The translations under genes were made by a program, and so were the position numbers. Positions 1-9,100 of a DNA stretch of 35,602 bases are shown piece by piece. The stretch is from NCBI GenBank assembly GCA_022451485.1, contig JAKUQS010000028.1:1-35602 (forward strand), in the 5' to 3' direction. Position 1 is the stretch's first letter. Each line of letters opens with the position of its first letter. The notes under the pieces were generated by a model. It was given only the letters and a program-made list of their open reading frames with translations, was not told the origin of the DNA and did not search any database. This stretch comes from Gammaproteobacteria bacterium. GTDB lineage: Bacteria; Pseudomonadota; Gammaproteobacteria; Arenicellales; UBA868.

Positions 1-304
1 AGCCACATATCGCAACTAGCAGTGTATTCAGTAAGCCAACCAGTCCAGCCTGAAGGTGTCTAGACTGATTCGTGTATTCAATAAACGGTGAGAAGCCAAT
101 GTCGTAGGCCGCGGGCCACGTCAGGAAACCGAAGCTGAATTCCTTCCCTACCTCAGCAAGATTGATCACGACGTTTCGGGCGATTAATGCTATCACCGCA
201 AATAGCACCGCCATCGTGATAACTTGAATAATGACGCCGCGTGAAGCTTCGTTGCGCCACAGACGCAACAGTGGGTTAGAAGTGCTGGGGGAAGCTTTTT
301 CCAT
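1..304 (-). CDS. Amino-acid ABC transporter permease, N-terminal part (AapQ-like), cut by window edge
   Basis: The first 101 codons of a gene that runs off the left edge of the window. The ATG is at 304. The readable protein has a short charged N-terminus, a hydrophobic membrane segment at about residues 25-45 (VITMAVLFAVIALIARNVV), a periplasm-like stretch with FLTWPAAYDIGF, and then GLLNTLLVAI, the start of the next helix. This pattern, with a long region before the transport fold, is typical of AapQ-type permeases of the general L-amino-acid importer. It lies 121 bases downstream of a matching binding-protein gene on the same strand, so it is probably the second gene of that operon. The AapQ subtype is an inference because only a fragment is visible. 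Confidence 0.8.
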   Translation of the reverse strand, partial: MEKASPSTSNPLLRLWRNEASRGVIIQVITMAVLFAVIALIARNVVINLAEVGKEFSFGFLTWPAAYDIGFSPFIEYTNQSRHLQAGLVGLLNTLLVAICG

Positions 305-359
305 TACTGCGCGGGCCTAGTGAATCCTAGCCTGTTTAACCAGTCGGGTTGAAAAGAAG

Positions 360-395
360 CTGGCGCTGGGGGTTCAGAGGAACCCCCAGCGCCAG
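360..395 (-). terminator. Strong intercistronic hairpin between binding-protein and permease genes
   Basis: Perfect 15-base-pair inverted repeat (360-374 with 381-395, 6-base loop), very GC-rich. In the direction of transcription it is followed by a weak T-rich stretch (CTTCTTTTC). It lies between the stop of the binding-protein gene and the permease start. It may act as a partial terminator or as a 3' stabiliser of the binding-protein mRNA, so that the binding protein is made in excess over the permeases. Confidence 0.75.
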
Positions 396-425
396 TCTAC
401 AGCTATTGCAACTAGTAACTAGCGA

Positions 426-1445
426 CTAGCGGAACGGGGGCGAGTAGATCAAGCCACCATCTGTCCAAAGCGCGTTAAGACCGCGAGCGATGCCAAGCGG
501 AGTGTTGACGCCGATGTTACGTTCAAAGATTTCTCCATAGTTCCCGATCTGCTTGATGATCTGGTATGCCCAGTCATTAGACAGGCCAAGTTCCGAGCCC
601 TGACTTCCGTCCACACCCAGAAGGCGTCGGACTTCAGGATTATTGGAGCTTTTCTGTTGATCCACGTTGGCGCTGGTGACACCCAACTCTTCGGCCGTGA
701 TTGTGGCATTCAGAACCCAAGTAATGATGTCAGACCACTGGTCGTCACCGTGACGAGTGGCGGGGCCTAAGGGTTCTTTGGAGATAATCTCAGGAAGCAC
801 CATGTGTGCGTCAGGATTAGGCAGGGCAGATCGAGTGGACGCAAGGCCAGAGGCATCAGTGGTATAGACGTCGCAACGGTTCGCTTCGTAGTTCTGACGC
901 GCCTCATCGTTGGTCTCAATGGTGACAGGCTCATACTTCATTCCGTTAGAGGAGAAGTAGTCGGCCAGGTTGAGTTCGGTGGTCGTGCCAGTCTGTATGC
1001 AGACCGATGCGCCATCAAGTTCCTTTGCGCTACTGATGCCAAGGCTCTTGTTAACCATGAAACCCTGACCGTCGTAGTAGTTGACGCCGTGAAAACGCAG
1101 CTTGACGCCTACGTCACGCGAGAAAGTAATCGTCGTATTGCGCCAGAGAACGTCGCCTTCGCCAGCGTTCAGTTTTGTGAAACGGGTTTTGCCAGTAGAG
1201 GTCACTGCCTCAATCTTGCTGGCATCACCGAGCACTGCCGCTGCGGTTGCGCGGCAGAAATCGATATCGAATCCGCCCCACACACCGTTGGCATCTGGCT
1301 GGGCAAAACCAGCAATACCGGTGCTGACTACACAACGAAGCGTCCCGCGGCTTTGAACGTCTTCTAAGGTGCCCGCCTGGGCCCCGCTGACTACGCCCAT
1401 CGCTATCACGGCGGCTGACGCAATCAAAGTTGATTTAAGTCTCAT
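426..1445 (-). CDS. aapJ: General L-amino-acid ABC transporter periplasmic binding protein (AapJ-like)
   Basis: 339-residue periplasmic solute-binding protein of the polar amino-acid family. It has a clear signal peptide (MRLKSTLIASAAVIAMGVVS, cleavage near GAQA-G), followed by a long mature domain with family landmarks: an early GTLRCVVSTG strand, GGFDIDFCRATAAAV, DVLWRNTT, and QTGTTTELNLADYF. Length and motifs fit AapJ of the AapJQMP system better than the shorter HisJ/GlnH type. An ATG lies five codons further upstream, but I chose 1445 because it follows GAGAGGAAAA at good spacing and starts directly at the signal peptide. It is the first gene of the operon. A promoter-like sequence lies just upstream, and the next gene is the permease fragment at the window edge. 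It probably delivers several L-amino acids; the exact specificity is not visible. Confidence 0.9.
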   Translation of the reverse strand: MRLKSTLIASAAVIAMGVVSGAQAGTLEDVQSRGTLRCVVSTGIAGFAQPDANGVWGGFDIDFCRATAAAVLGDASKIEAVTSTGKTRFTKLNAGEGDVLWRNTTITFSRDVGVKLRFHGVNYYDGQGFMVNKSLGISSAKELDGASVCIQTGTTTELNLADYFSSNGMKYEPVTIETNDEARQNYEANRCDVYTTDASGLASTRSALPNPDAHMVLPEIISKEPLGPATRHGDDQWSDIITWVLNATITAEELGVTSANVDQQKSSNNPEVRRLLGVDGSQGSELGLSNDWAYQIIKQIGNYGEIFERNIGVNTPLGIARGLNALWTDGGLIYSPPFR

Positions 1446-1468
1446 GACTTTTCCTCTCATTGGTGTGA

Positions 1469-1497
1469 ATTATAGAAATTGTCTCGGAACGGCAAAA
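1469..1497 (-). promoter_or_regulatory. Probable sigma-70 promoter of the amino-acid ABC operon
   Basis: Consensus -10 element TATAAT on the minus strand at 1469-1474. A -35-like sequence (TTTGCC or TTTTGC, 1491-1497) lies at 16-17 bases spacing. It sits in the gap between lipA and the binding-protein gene and predicts a very short leader. The -10 is convincing; the -35 is weak. Confidence 0.5.
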
Positions 1498-1570
1498 AAA
1501 CCATAAGAAAAGAGCGCTATTCCGCGTAACTAGCAGATAGTACCCCCAACGGTGGGCGAATTGCCACCAT

Positions 1571-2554
1571 TCAAAGGGAACGAGGCGCTGGTTCTGTGGG
1601 TAATACGCTGTCCGCCTGCTGGTCGGCATGGTATGAGGACCGAACCAGTGGGCCGGAAGCGACCTGCTCGAATCCGAGCGCTTCCGCTCGATCCTTGAGT
1701 AGGGAGAATTCTTTTGGAGTCGCGTAACGTTCTACAGGGAGGTGGTGAACAGTGGGTTGTAGGTATTGGCCTAGCGTTAGCATGCGCACTCCGTGATTTC
1801 GCAGGTCACGCATGACCGCTTCCACTTCTTCAAGGGTTTCCCCGAGCCCCAGCATCAGACCGGATTTGGTGGGTACGTTGGGACAGACCTCGGAAAAGCG
1901 TGCGAGCAACTGCAACGAGTGACGGTAATCTGCGCCGGGACGCACGCGTCGGTAGAGACGGGGAACGGTTTCTAGATTGTGATTGAGGACATCTGGTGGG
2001 CAGGTAGATAACACGGAAACAGCTGTGTCCAGTCGACCCCTGAAATCTGGAGTTAGTGTTTCGATTCGAATGCCCGGGCTTTTTTCGCGCACGGCGCTGA
2101 TGCAGTCACTAAAGTGGCCAGCTCCCCCATCACGAAGATCATCCCGGTCAACGGAAGTGATGACCACATAGCGAAGTTGCATCTGCGCAATGGTGTTAGC
2201 CAAATTGTCAGGTTCACTCGAGTCGATCGCTTGTGGGCGTCCGTGAGCCACATCACAGAACGGACACCGACGGGTGCAGATATCGCCGAGAATCATAAAT
2301 GTTGCTGTACCTTGCCCAAAGCACTCACCAAGGTTGGGGCAGCTGGCTTCTTCGCAAACGGTGTGCAGATTATTTTCCCGTAGGATGTGTTTAAGTCGCG
2401 CGACTTCCGGGCCGCCAGGAAATTTGGCGCGAATCCAGGAGGGCTTGCGCGTCCGGGTTGTGGAGGTGGTCACCGGGAAACGGACCGGCACGCGGGCCAT
2501 TTTTTCGGCCGCAGTCTGTTTGACGCCCGGCGTTAACTTGGTTGGTGGATTCAT
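1571..2554 (-). CDS. lipA: Lipoyl synthase
   Basis: Radical-SAM enzyme that inserts two sulfurs into protein-bound octanoyl groups to make the lipoyl cofactor. Both iron-sulfur clusters can be read: the auxiliary cluster cysteines C67, C72 and C78 ([12 protein letters not shown]) and the radical-SAM cluster C93, C97 and C100 (CTRRCPFC). The conserved C-terminal RSSYHA motif, whose serine ligates the auxiliary cluster, is also present. At 327 residues it has normal family length. It starts 26 bases after gcvP on the same strand, so it is probably the fourth gene of the gcvTHP operon and is produced with GcvH, one of its substrates. No lipB is visible. I see no good Shine-Dalgarno before the ATG at 2554, so translation may be coupled to gcvP. 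Confidence 0.97.
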   Translation of the reverse strand: MNPPTKLTPGVKQTAAEKMARVPVRFPVTTSTTRTRKPSWIRAKFPGGPEVARLKHILRENNLHTVCEEASCPNLGECFGQGTATFMILGDICTRRCPFCDVAHGRPQAIDSSEPDNLANTIAQMQLRYVVITSVDRDDLRDGGAGHFSDCISAVREKSPGIRIETLTPDFRGRLDTAVSVLSTCPPDVLNHNLETVPRLYRRVRPGADYRHSLQLLARFSEVCPNVPTKSGLMLGLGETLEEVEAVMRDLRNHGVRMLTLGQYLQPTVHHLPVERYATPKEFSLLKDRAEALGFEQVASGPLVRSSYHADQQADSVLPTEPAPRSL

Positions 2555-2580
2555 GTTGGGTGACCGCTGACTGATCTAGG

Positions 2581-5490
2581 TCAGGCGGCGTCGTCGATGT
2601 ACGCGTCGATCGGTGGACAGGTGCACACTAGATGGCGATCGCCGTGGACATTATCGACTCGACCGACCGGTGGCCAGTACTTGTCTCGGCGAGTTGCTGC
2701 CGAGGGAAAGAACGCACGATCACGGCCATAGTCAAAGGGCCACGATTCATCCGTTAGCAGGTGATAGCCATGCGGCGCGTTTCTGAGGACGCTTTGTTCA
2801 ACGCTCACTGTGCCTGACTGAATTTCTCGTATTTCATCACGGATTGACAGCATAGCATCGCAAAAGCGATCAAGTTCCTCCTTGGATTCGCTTTCTGTCG
2901 GCTCGATCATGAAGGTGTCGGGAACTGGCCAGGACATCGTCGGGGCATGAAAGCCGTAGTCAATCAGTCGCTTAGCGATGTCTTCCGCCGTAATGCCCGT
3001 TTCTTGGCGGATATCAGCCAGATTAACGATGCATTCGTGAGCGACCAATCCATTGTTGCCCGTGTAAACGACGGGGTAATCCTGCCCCAATCGTTTGGCT
3101 ACATAATTCGCGTTCAAGATGGCAACTTGTGTAGCCCGGCGAAGGCCGGCCGGACCCAGCATCGAAATATAAGCCCATGAGATGGGTAGGATACTGGCGG
3201 AACCCCACGGCGCGGCGGAAACAGGCCCGATGCTGGATTTCCCGCCCCCGGCCGGGTTGACGCCCTCAACCAGTGGATGACCCGGGAGAAATGGGGCCAG
3301 ATGAGAGAGTACGCCGATAGGGCCCATGCCAGGCCCGCCACCGCCGTGCGGAATGGCAAAGGTTTTATGCAGATTAAGGTGGGCGACATCGGCTCCAATC
3401 TCGCCCGGACGGCACAGACCCACCATGGCATTCAGGTTGGCGCCATCCATATAGACCTGCCCGCCGTGTTCATGGACCACAGTGCAGATATCTCGAATGC
3501 CCTCCTCAAACACCCCATGAGTTGAAGGGTAGGTGATCATCAGGGCCGCTAGGCGATCACTGTGTTGTTCGGCTTTTTGGGTAAGGTCAACGAGGTCGAC
3601 GTTACCGTTGTCATCACAGCCAACGATGACAACAGCGAAGCCGGCCATAATGGCGCTCGCTGGATTGGTTCCATGTGCCGAAGATGGAATAAGGCAGATA
3701 TCACGATGTGCTTGATCGTTTTCTTGGTGGTATTGGCGAATGCACAGAAGACCTGCATATTCGCCTTGTGAACCGGCGTTTGGCTGTAGCGAAATCGCGT
3801 TAAAGCCCGTGATCTCACATAACATGGCTTCGAGTTCTTCAAATAGTTGCTGATAGCCTTGTGTTTGGTCCAGTGGCGCAAAAGGATGAAGATTTGCGAA
3901 ATCCCGAATAGAGACCGGCAATAGTTCAGACGTGGCGTTCAGTTTCATGGTGCAAGAACCCAACGGAATCATTGAGCGACCAAGACTTACATCTTTTCCT
4001 GCAGTGCGTCGCAGGTAACGCATCATCTCTGTTTCCGAATGGTAGCGGTGAAAACTTTCGTGTTCGAGTACAGGGGAGTCGCGGCGTAACGAGGGCGGAA
4101 TGTTTTCGGTTACAGATTGATCGAGGTCCTCAATAGCCATTCGCATGCCCGCATGCGGCTGGAATACCTGCCATAGTGCTTCGATATTTTCGCGTTTGGT
4201 GGTTTCATCAAGTGCAATGCCAAGGTGGTCGGAATCTATCAGGCGAAGATTGATCCGTGATTCGCGCGCGCGCGCCGCGATTTTTCCGGCGACGCCAGGG
4301 GTATAAATCTTTAAGGTGTCGAAGTAGACTTCATCGACGACGGTGTAGCCAAGTGCCGCAAGGCTTGATGCGAGAATCTGACTGAATCGGTGAACCCGCT
4401 GAGCGATCGTCTTAAGGCCTTGGGGGCCGTGATACATAGCGTAGAGTGCCGCGATGTTGGCCAACAATACCTGTGCTGTGCAGATGTTACTGGTCGCCTT
4501 CTCACGCCGAATGTGTTGCTCCCTGGTCTGGAGCGCCATGCGAAGTGCCGGGCGCTTTTGGGCATCTACAGAAACTCCGATGATTCGGCCTGGCATCGAT
4601 CGTTTGTAGGTGTCACGGGTCGCAAAAAATGCCGCGTGGGGCCCGCCATAACCCATGGGGACGCCGAATCGTTGAGCACTGCCGATGACAATGTCTGCGC
4701 CGAATTGTGCTGGAGCTTTCAGCAACAACAGTGCTAACGGATCTGTGGTCACGGTCACTAACGCCCCGTGTTGGTGAGCAGATTCAATGGGCGAGGTGAG
4801 GTCATAGATGGCGCCAGTACTGGCGGGGTAGGCGAGGAGCAAACCAAAGTAATCCTGTCCGCTGAATTCCGTCCACGGATCACCGACCACTATCTCATAG
4901 CCCGCTGATGTCGCACGGGTTTGCACAACAGCCAATGTTTGAGGATGTACGTTGTGATCGACGAAATACCGATTTGATTCGGTCTTGGCAATGCGCTTAG
5001 ACATGGCGAGCGCTTCGGCTGCGGCGGTCGCCTCATCAAGTAACGACGCATTAGCGATATCCATGCCGGTGAGATCGATAATTAACTGTTGAAATGCCAG
5101 TAACACCTCCAGCCGGCCCTGGCTGACTTCAGCCTGATAGGGGGTATAAGCGGTATACCAGTCGGGATTTTCGAACACGTTGCGTTTAATCACGGGGGGC
5201 ATCACCGTTCCATGGTATCCACAGCCGATCATTGAGGTGAATACCTGGTTTCGATGGCGCATGTGGCGAAGGTAGGTGCCGGTCGCCCGTTCGCCGCGCG
5301 CGGGGGCTAAGTCAAGCGGTCGTTTGCTCAGAATCGACGCCGGAACTGTTTTATTCACCAAGTCATCCAGCGAGCTAAGGTTCAGGGCCGCCAGCATCTG
5401 TTGAAGGCTTTGTTCATCAGGCCCGATGTGCCGTCGAACGAAATCTTCGTGCATTTCAAGTTGCTCTAAAGACGGTTTCGGATCACTCAT
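2581..5490 (-). CDS. gcvP: Glycine dehydrogenase (decarboxylating), full-length P protein
   Basis: Pyridoxal-phosphate P protein of the glycine cleavage system. It decarboxylates glycine and passes the aminomethyl group to the lipoyl arm of GcvH. The about 969-residue chain is the fused single-gene form, with N- and C-terminal halves in one polypeptide. The PLP lysine is in the C-terminal half, at about residue 709, in [14 protein letters not shown]. The RRHIGP start and [11 protein letters not shown] are typical of the N-terminal half. An upstream in-frame TTG would add four residues, but the ATG at 5490 preceded by TTGGAAATCATC gives the usual MSDPK-like beginning. It lies 32 bases after gcvH and 26 before lipA, all on one strand. 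No truncation or missing key residue seen. Confidence 0.98.
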   Translation of the reverse strand: MSDPKPSLEQLEMHEDFVRRHIGPDEQSLQQMLAALNLSSLDDLVNKTVPASILSKRPLDLAPARGERATGTYLRHMRHRNQVFTSMIGCGYHGTVMPPVIKRNVFENPDWYTAYTPYQAEVSQGRLEVLLAFQQLIIDLTGMDIANASLLDEATAAAEALAMSKRIAKTESNRYFVDHNVHPQTLAVVQTRATSAGYEIVVGDPWTEFSGQDYFGLLLAYPASTGAIYDLTSPIESAHQHGALVTVTTDPLALLLLKAPAQFGADIVIGSAQRFGVPMGYGGPHAAFFATRDTYKRSMPGRIIGVSVDAQKRPALRMALQTREQHIRREKATSNICTAQVLLANIAALYAMYHGPQGLKTIAQRVHRFSQILASSLAALGYTVVDEVYFDTLKIYTPGVAGKIAARARESRINLRLIDSDHLGIALDETTKRENIEALWQVFQPHAGMRMAIEDLDQSVTENIPPSLRRDSPVLEHESFHRYHSETEMMRYLRRTAGKDVSLGRSMIPLGSCTMKLNATSELLPVSIRDFANLHPFAPLDQTQGYQQLFEELEAMLCEITGFNAISLQPNAGSQGEYAGLLCIRQYHQENDQAHRDICLIPSSAHGTNPASAIMAGFAVVIVGCDDNGNVDLVDLTQKAEQHSDRLAALMITYPSTHGVFEEGIRDICTVVHEHGGQVYMDGANLNAMVGLCRPGEIGADVAHLNLHKTFAIPHGGGGPGMGPIGVLSHLAPFLPGHPLVEGVNPAGGGKSSIGPVSAAPWGSASILPISWAYISMLGPAGLRRATQVAILNANYVAKRLGQDYPVVYTGNNGLVAHECIVNLADIRQETGITAEDIAKRLIDYGFHAPTMSWPVPDTFMIEPTESESKEELDRFCDAMLSIRDEIREIQSGTVSVEQSVLRNAPHGYHLLTDESWPFDYGRDRAFFPSAATRRDKYWPPVGRVDNVHGDRHLVCTCPPIDAYIDDAA

Positions 5491-5522
5491 GATGATTTCC
5501 AAGTTTTAAGTCAGTGCATTGA

Positions 5523-5900
5523 TTACTCGAGACCGGCCAGTAGGTTGTCATAGGCAGTTTCATCGAGGAGGTCATCCATCTCGGCAGGGTCTGCAGGCGC
5601 GACCTTGTAAAACCAGCCTTCGCCGGCAGGATCTTGATTAACCATTTCGGGATGGTCCACTAATGTTTCATTAACCTCTGCAATGCTGCCGGTGACGGGT
5701 GATTTCACATCGCCAGCGGCTTTGACTGATTCGATCACGGCAGCTTCCTGACCTTGCTCGACGGTGCTGCCGACATTGGGAAGTTCGACAAAAACAATGT
5801 CACCCAGTTGCTCCTGTGCATAGTTTGTGATGCCGACTACGATCAGCTCGCCTTCGAGCCTAGCCCATTCATGGTCATCGGTGAACCTAGTTTCACTCAT
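5523..5900 (-). CDS. gcvH: Glycine cleavage system H protein
   Basis: 125-residue lipoyl carrier protein that shuttles the aminomethyl intermediate between GcvP, GcvT and the dihydrolipoyl dehydrogenase. The lipoyl-accepting lysine is K60 in VIESVKAAGDV, and the surrounding sequence has the usual pattern (DHEWARLEG, GITNYAQEQLGDIVFVELP, SPVTG). The ATG is preceded by AAGGAG six bases away, one of the best ribosome sites in the window and fitting for an abundant carrier protein. It is 15 bases after gcvT and 32 before gcvP. Confidence 0.98.
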   Translation of the reverse strand: MSETRFTDDHEWARLEGELIVVGITNYAQEQLGDIVFVELPNVGSTVEQGQEAAVIESVKAAGDVKSPVTGSIAEVNETLVDHPEMVNQDPAGEGWFYKVAPADPAEMDDLLDETAYDNLLAGLE

Positions 5901-5915
5901 AAGTTACTCCTTGTG

Positions 5916-7043
5916 TTATTGCCGTCGGTGGTAGTTGTGTGCAACAAATGGCAGGTCCACCACGGTGAGGATGATTGGGTTACCGCGTACTTTGGTGTGG
6001 TGACGCGTGCCGAGGGCCGATAAGTCGCGCTTGACGTAGCCCATTGCAATGGGTCCTTCGACCGAGGGTCCAAAACTGCCGCTGGTTACCAGACCGCTTT
6101 CAACACCTGTTTCGGTAAACAGTGCGGCTGGCGGGCGCACCGCGATTTTCCCCTCAGGGCGCAGGCCCACTCGGCATTGAATGGGGGGGCTTTTCATTTC
6201 CTTGAGAATTCTGGCGTCACCGGGGAACTTTCCGGGGCGTTTTCCATTGACTCGTCGATCGGGGGATATTGCCCATAGCAGATTGGCTTCGAGTGGGCTT
6301 GTTTCTTCATTTATATCGTTACCATGTAGACACAGTCCAGCCTCGAGGCGCAGAGAATCGCGACAGCCGAGACCTGCCGCTTCGACCTCGGGGTGAGCGA
6401 GCAGGTTCTGTGCCAGGGCTATCGCATGCGAGTTCGAAACTGAAATTTCAAATCCGTCCTCGCCGGTGTAGCCGCTGCGTGATACCGAGCACGGGATACC
6501 GTTGATTTCGAATTGTCCATGGTGCATGAAAGGTAGCGATGCAGTTTGGGGCGAGTGTCGGGAAAGTATTGTGCTGGCTGCGGGACCTTGCAAGGCAATC
6601 AACGCAGCGTCGTGCTGGTAGTCAACAGTCGTTCGCGAACCGCAGGCGGAGGTGATTAACTCAAGGTCTTTCATTTTGTTGGCAGCGTTGACAATGAGTT
6701 GCCAGTAATCGTCAAATCTTGAGATCATCAGATCATCAACAATGCCGCCGTTACTATTGGTGAGGAAGTTGTAACGCTGTTGTCCGGGTTCCACAGTGGA
6801 TAGATCAATCGGCATCAGCGATTCGAGTGTTTCAATGGCTCCCGCACCATGGATGCGGATTTGTCCCATGTGCGAGACGTCAAACAGACTCGCTGACGTT
6901 CGAGTATGTCGGTGTTCTTTGATAATGCCAGGAGGATAATTGAGCGGCATGTGGTAACCGGCAAAGGGCACTATCCGGGCCCCCAAAGACTGATGCAATT
7001 CGTAAAGAGCGGTTTGTTGTAAATGCGCTGCTGGGTCGTCCAA
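5916..7043 (-). CDS. gcvT: Aminomethyltransferase, glycine cleavage T protein (TTG start)
   Basis: Tetrahydrofolate-dependent T protein that releases ammonia and makes 5,10-methylene-THF from the GcvH-bound aminomethyl group. Conserved stretches include LGARIVPFAGYHMPLNYP, SLFDVSHMGQI, GGIVDDLMI (the acidic pair near the folate site), LQGPAA, SRSGYTGEDGFEI and GLGCRDSLRLEAGLCLHGND. The frame stays open upstream to an ATG at 7157, but that would add a non-homologous hydrophobic tail and overlap the divergent gene. A TTG at 7043 lies nine bases after a perfect GGAGG (7053-7057) and gives 375 residues, close to the family length. I therefore place the start there. First gene of gcvT-gcvH-gcvP-lipA. 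Confidence 0.95.
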   Translation of the reverse strand: MDDPAAHLQQTALYELHQSLGARIVPFAGYHMPLNYPPGIIKEHRHTRTSASLFDVSHMGQIRIHGAGAIETLESLMPIDLSTVEPGQQRYNFLTNSNGGIVDDLMISRFDDYWQLIVNAANKMKDLELITSACGSRTTVDYQHDAALIALQGPAASTILSRHSPQTASLPFMHHGQFEINGIPCSVSRSGYTGEDGFEISVSNSHAIALAQNLLAHPEVEAAGLGCRDSLRLEAGLCLHGNDINEETSPLEANLLWAISPDRRVNGKRPGKFPGDARILKEMKSPPIQCRVGLRPEGKIAVRPPAALFTETGVESGLVTSGSFGPSVEGPIAMGYVKRDLSALGTRHHTKVRGNPIILTVVDLPFVAHNYHRRQ

Positions 7044-7085
7044 TGGGAGACGCCTCCGGTTGCCAACGATGCTGACGATAAGTTG

Positions 7086-7115
7086 ATAATACCGGTAGGC
7101 TGGGATTGGGGCCAA
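7086..7115 (-). promoter_or_regulatory. Probable sigma-70 promoter of the gcvTHP-lipA operon
   Basis: Minus-strand -10 TATTAT (7086-7091) and -35 TTGGCC (7110-7115) separated by 18 bases. Predicted transcription would begin about 35 bases before the proposed TTG start of gcvT. This agrees with that start and leaves no room for a glycine riboswitch in the leader. Confidence 0.45.
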
Positions 7116-7140
7116 CGACAGGAAAAAGAGGGTATTCGTC

Positions 7141-8148
7141 ATGCAGTACACACACAACCCGATACTGGTAACGTTGACTCGTGGCGCAATAACCGAATCA
7201 GTTCATCGCGGTGCGTTCGCCTTGGTTGATGACAGTGGTAAAACACGCCTAGCCGTTGGTGATGTGCTGCGGCCTATTTATCCTCGTTCAGCAGTTAAGC
7301 CGTTGCAGGCACTGCCCTTGGTGGAATCGGGAGCAGCGGATCACTGGCATCTAGGTGACGCTGAATTGGCGGTGGCGTGTGGCTCACACAGCGGTGAAAT
7401 GCGCCACCTCAAGGTGATCCGTGAGTGGCTGGCAAAAGTAGGGCTTAACGAAGAGCATCTGGAGTGCGGACCACATCTTCCGATTTCTGATATTGCGACG
7501 TCGCGGTTGCGCGAGGATGCGGCATCACCGCGACGCATTCACAATAACTGTTCTGGAAAGCATGCTGGCCTGTTATCGACAGCGGTGTATCGTGCGGAGG
7601 TGACGCGTGGTTACCTTCATCGAGAGCACCCTGTGCAGCGGCGGGTTAGCCAGGTGCTTTCACAGGTGAGTGGCGCGGAGCTTGTTAAGGCACCCGTTGG
7701 TGTGGACGGCTGCGGGATCCCGGTGATCGGATTACCGCTAAACGCGTTGGCCTTGGGTATGGCACGTTTTGGAACGGGTGCCAGCTTGGGAGCGGCAAGA
7801 TCACGGAGCGCCCGACGCCTTTACCAGGCGATGGTGCGTGAACCTTTTATGTTGGCAGGGACGGGACGCTGGTCTACGACTGCTATCGAAATCGGAGAGG
7901 GCCAATTCGTGGTGAAGACGGGTGCGGAGGGCGTATGCTGTGCCATCGTGCCCTCGTTAGGTCTTGGGATTGCGCTAAAAATTGACGACGGCGCTGCGCG
8001 GGCGGCGGAGGCGGTGATGTCAGAATTATTGGCCCGTTTCGCGGGCCTCAAAGAACACACAATCGAGAAATTGCTGACCCTGGGTCAGCCGATACTTTAC
8101 AACGCTGCCGGCGAAGCCATTGGTTTGACCTGTGTCACCGGGTTTTAG
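7141..8148 (+). CDS. L-asparaginase II family protein (Rhizobium etli AnsA type)
   Basis: 335-residue protein of the asparaginase_II family, which is unrelated to the E. coli AnsA/AnsB fold. Characteristic segments are VTRG-like LTRGAITESVHRGAFAL, PRSAVKPLQALPLVESGA, ACGSHSGE, HNNCSGKHAGLL, KAPVGVDGCGIPV and VVKTGAEGV. The serine in PRSAVK and the SGKH stretch belong to the proposed active site of this family. Likely reaction: hydrolysis of L-asparagine to aspartate and ammonia in the cytoplasm; no signal peptide is seen. The ATG at 7141 follows a purine-rich AAGAGGG. It is transcribed away from gcvT with a shared intergenic region of under 100 bases, so the two promoters probably overlap. 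Exact substrate is inferred from family only. Confidence 0.88.
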   Translation: MQYTHNPILVTLTRGAITESVHRGAFALVDDSGKTRLAVGDVLRPIYPRSAVKPLQALPLVESGAADHWHLGDAELAVACGSHSGEMRHLKVIREWLAKVGLNEEHLECGPHLPISDIATSRLREDAASPRRIHNNCSGKHAGLLSTAVYRAEVTRGYLHREHPVQRRVSQVLSQVSGAELVKAPVGVDGCGIPVIGLPLNALALGMARFGTGASLGAARSRSARRLYQAMVREPFMLAGTGRWSTTAIEIGEGQFVVKTGAEGVCCAIVPSLGLGIALKIDDGAARAAEAVMSELLARFAGLKEHTIEKLLTLGQPILYNAAGEAIGLTCVTGF

Positions 8149-8172
8149 AGTGCGTTACCGGCAGTAAGCCTG

Positions 8173-8454
8173 TCAGAGTTCCTCTGGGGTATAAGCGTTG
8201 ATGCTGAGCGCATGGATATCGGTCTGCATCGCTTGCCCCAGTGCCTGGTACACCAGTCGATGGCGGGCCAATAGATTGAGGCCTTGGAAATGTGAGGAAA
8301 CGACAGTTACTGCGTAGTGGCCGCCGCCGGAACGGGCGCCGGCGTGACCCACATGAAGATGGCTTTGATCCTCAACATCGACACTGTCAGCCGCCAGTTC
8401 AGATCGCAGGCGTTGGTCGATCATTTGTTCGCACGATATTGGCGTTTCAGTCAT
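8173..8454 (-). CDS. bolA: BolA family protein
   Basis: 93-residue BolA-type protein. It shows the conserved core SHLHVGH, GGHYAVTVVS, F.GL....RHRLVYQALG and IHALSINAYTPEE. Members bind monothiol glutaredoxins and share 2Fe-2S clusters, and E. coli BolA also affects cell shape genes. The frame is open to 8490, but the ATG at 8454 (MTETPI) is the sensible start. It overlaps the yciB stop by 8 bases, which points to coupled translation in a yciB-bolA unit. The conserved histidines used as cluster ligands are present. The ending matches BolA rather than the shorter IbaG. Confidence 0.92.
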   Translation of the reverse strand: MTETPISCEQMIDQRLRSELAADSVDVEDQSHLHVGHAGARSGGGHYAVTVVSSHFQGLNLLARHRLVYQALGQAMQTDIHALSINAYTPEEL

Positions 8455-9064
8455 TGCTGTCACCATCACCGTTACTGTTGTCAGTAACAATGTAGCGCGC
8501 GACCAGCATCATCTGAATCACGGCAAAGGCCAGAGTGAGACCCATTAACCCAAAGACCTTGAAATTGACCCAAAGATCGGTACGTAACTGAGGATCGAGT
8601 TCGGTTCGAAATACGAAGGCGAGCGGATCGAGTTCGGTTCGAAATACGAAGGCGAAATAATAATTGAGTGCGCCTGCCACTAAAAAGAAAAGACCCCAGG
8701 CGAGGTTGACTTTGCGCCAAATGGTGACCGGCAGATGAATTTTCTTGCCGAGAAGGAATTCGAGCACGGTCCGTCGTTGTCCTATGAGGCTGGCAAGGAC
8801 GATCGCGGCAAAGAGCCAGTTGACGATGGTCGGCTTCCACTTAATAAACGTGTCGTCTCGAAAAATCAGAGTCAGCCCACCAAAGACGACAATGACGCCG
8901 AGGGTGGTCAAGTGGGCCGTCTCGAAACGGCGATTTCGTAGCCAGTGCACACTTACTTGAATGATGGACGCGGCGATGGCAACGCCGGTAGCGACGAAAA
9001 TCCCGTACCACTTATAGGCGGCAAAAAAGAGGATCAGGGGAAAGAAATCGAACAGTAGTTGCAC
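8447..9064 (-). CDS. yciB: Inner-membrane septation protein YciB/IspA family, with internal 11-residue duplication
   Basis: 205-residue integral membrane protein with about five hydrophobic helices. The N-terminus LLFDFFPLILFFAAYKWYGI is diagnostic for YciB (intracellular septation protein A), as are FIKWKPTIVNWLFA, WRKVNLAWGLFFL and DLWVNFKVFG. YciB affects cell envelope integrity and division in E. coli. It uses a GTG start. In the loop after GALNYYFAF, the stretch LAFVFRTELDP appears twice in tandem where homologues have a short acidic link; the DNA repeat is nearly perfect (see the repeat entry). The reading frame survives. It is upstream of and overlaps bolA. Confidence 0.93.
   Translation of the reverse strand: MQLLFDFFPLILFFAAYKWYGIFVATGVAIAASIIQVSVHWLRNRRFETAHLTTLGVIVVFGGLTLIFRDDTFIKWKPTIVNWLFAAIVLASLIGQRRTVLEFLLGKKIHLPVTIWRKVNLAWGLFFLVAGALNYYFAFVFRTELDPLAFVFRTELDPQLRTDLWVNFKVFGLMGLTLAFAVIQMMLVARYIVTDNSNGDGDSND
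8592..8655 (-). repeat. 33-base in-frame tandem duplication inside yciB
   Basis: The 31 bases at 8592-8622 are repeated exactly at 8625-8655, giving a period of 33 bases. The duplication keeps the frame and adds 11 residues to a loop of YciB. The near-identity of the copies suggests a recent event or a sequencing/assembly artefact. Confidence 0.95.
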
Positions 9065-9100
9065 GAAAGTTGACTGTTTTCAATAATTTAAGGCCCGCTG

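Noticed and set aside
804..1367. 187-residue plus-strand reading frame opposite the amino-acid binding protein
   Set aside because: Antisense shadow of a well-supported gene with signal peptide; no family motif and no ribosome site.
1435..1629. Small minus-strand reading frame between lipA and the amino-acid binding protein
   Set aside because: It overlaps both neighbours out of frame and spans the likely promoter.
7044..7140. Glycine riboswitch in front of gcvT
   Set aside because: The leader is too short (about 35 bases after the likely promoter) and no glycine-aptamer conserved sequence is present on the minus strand.
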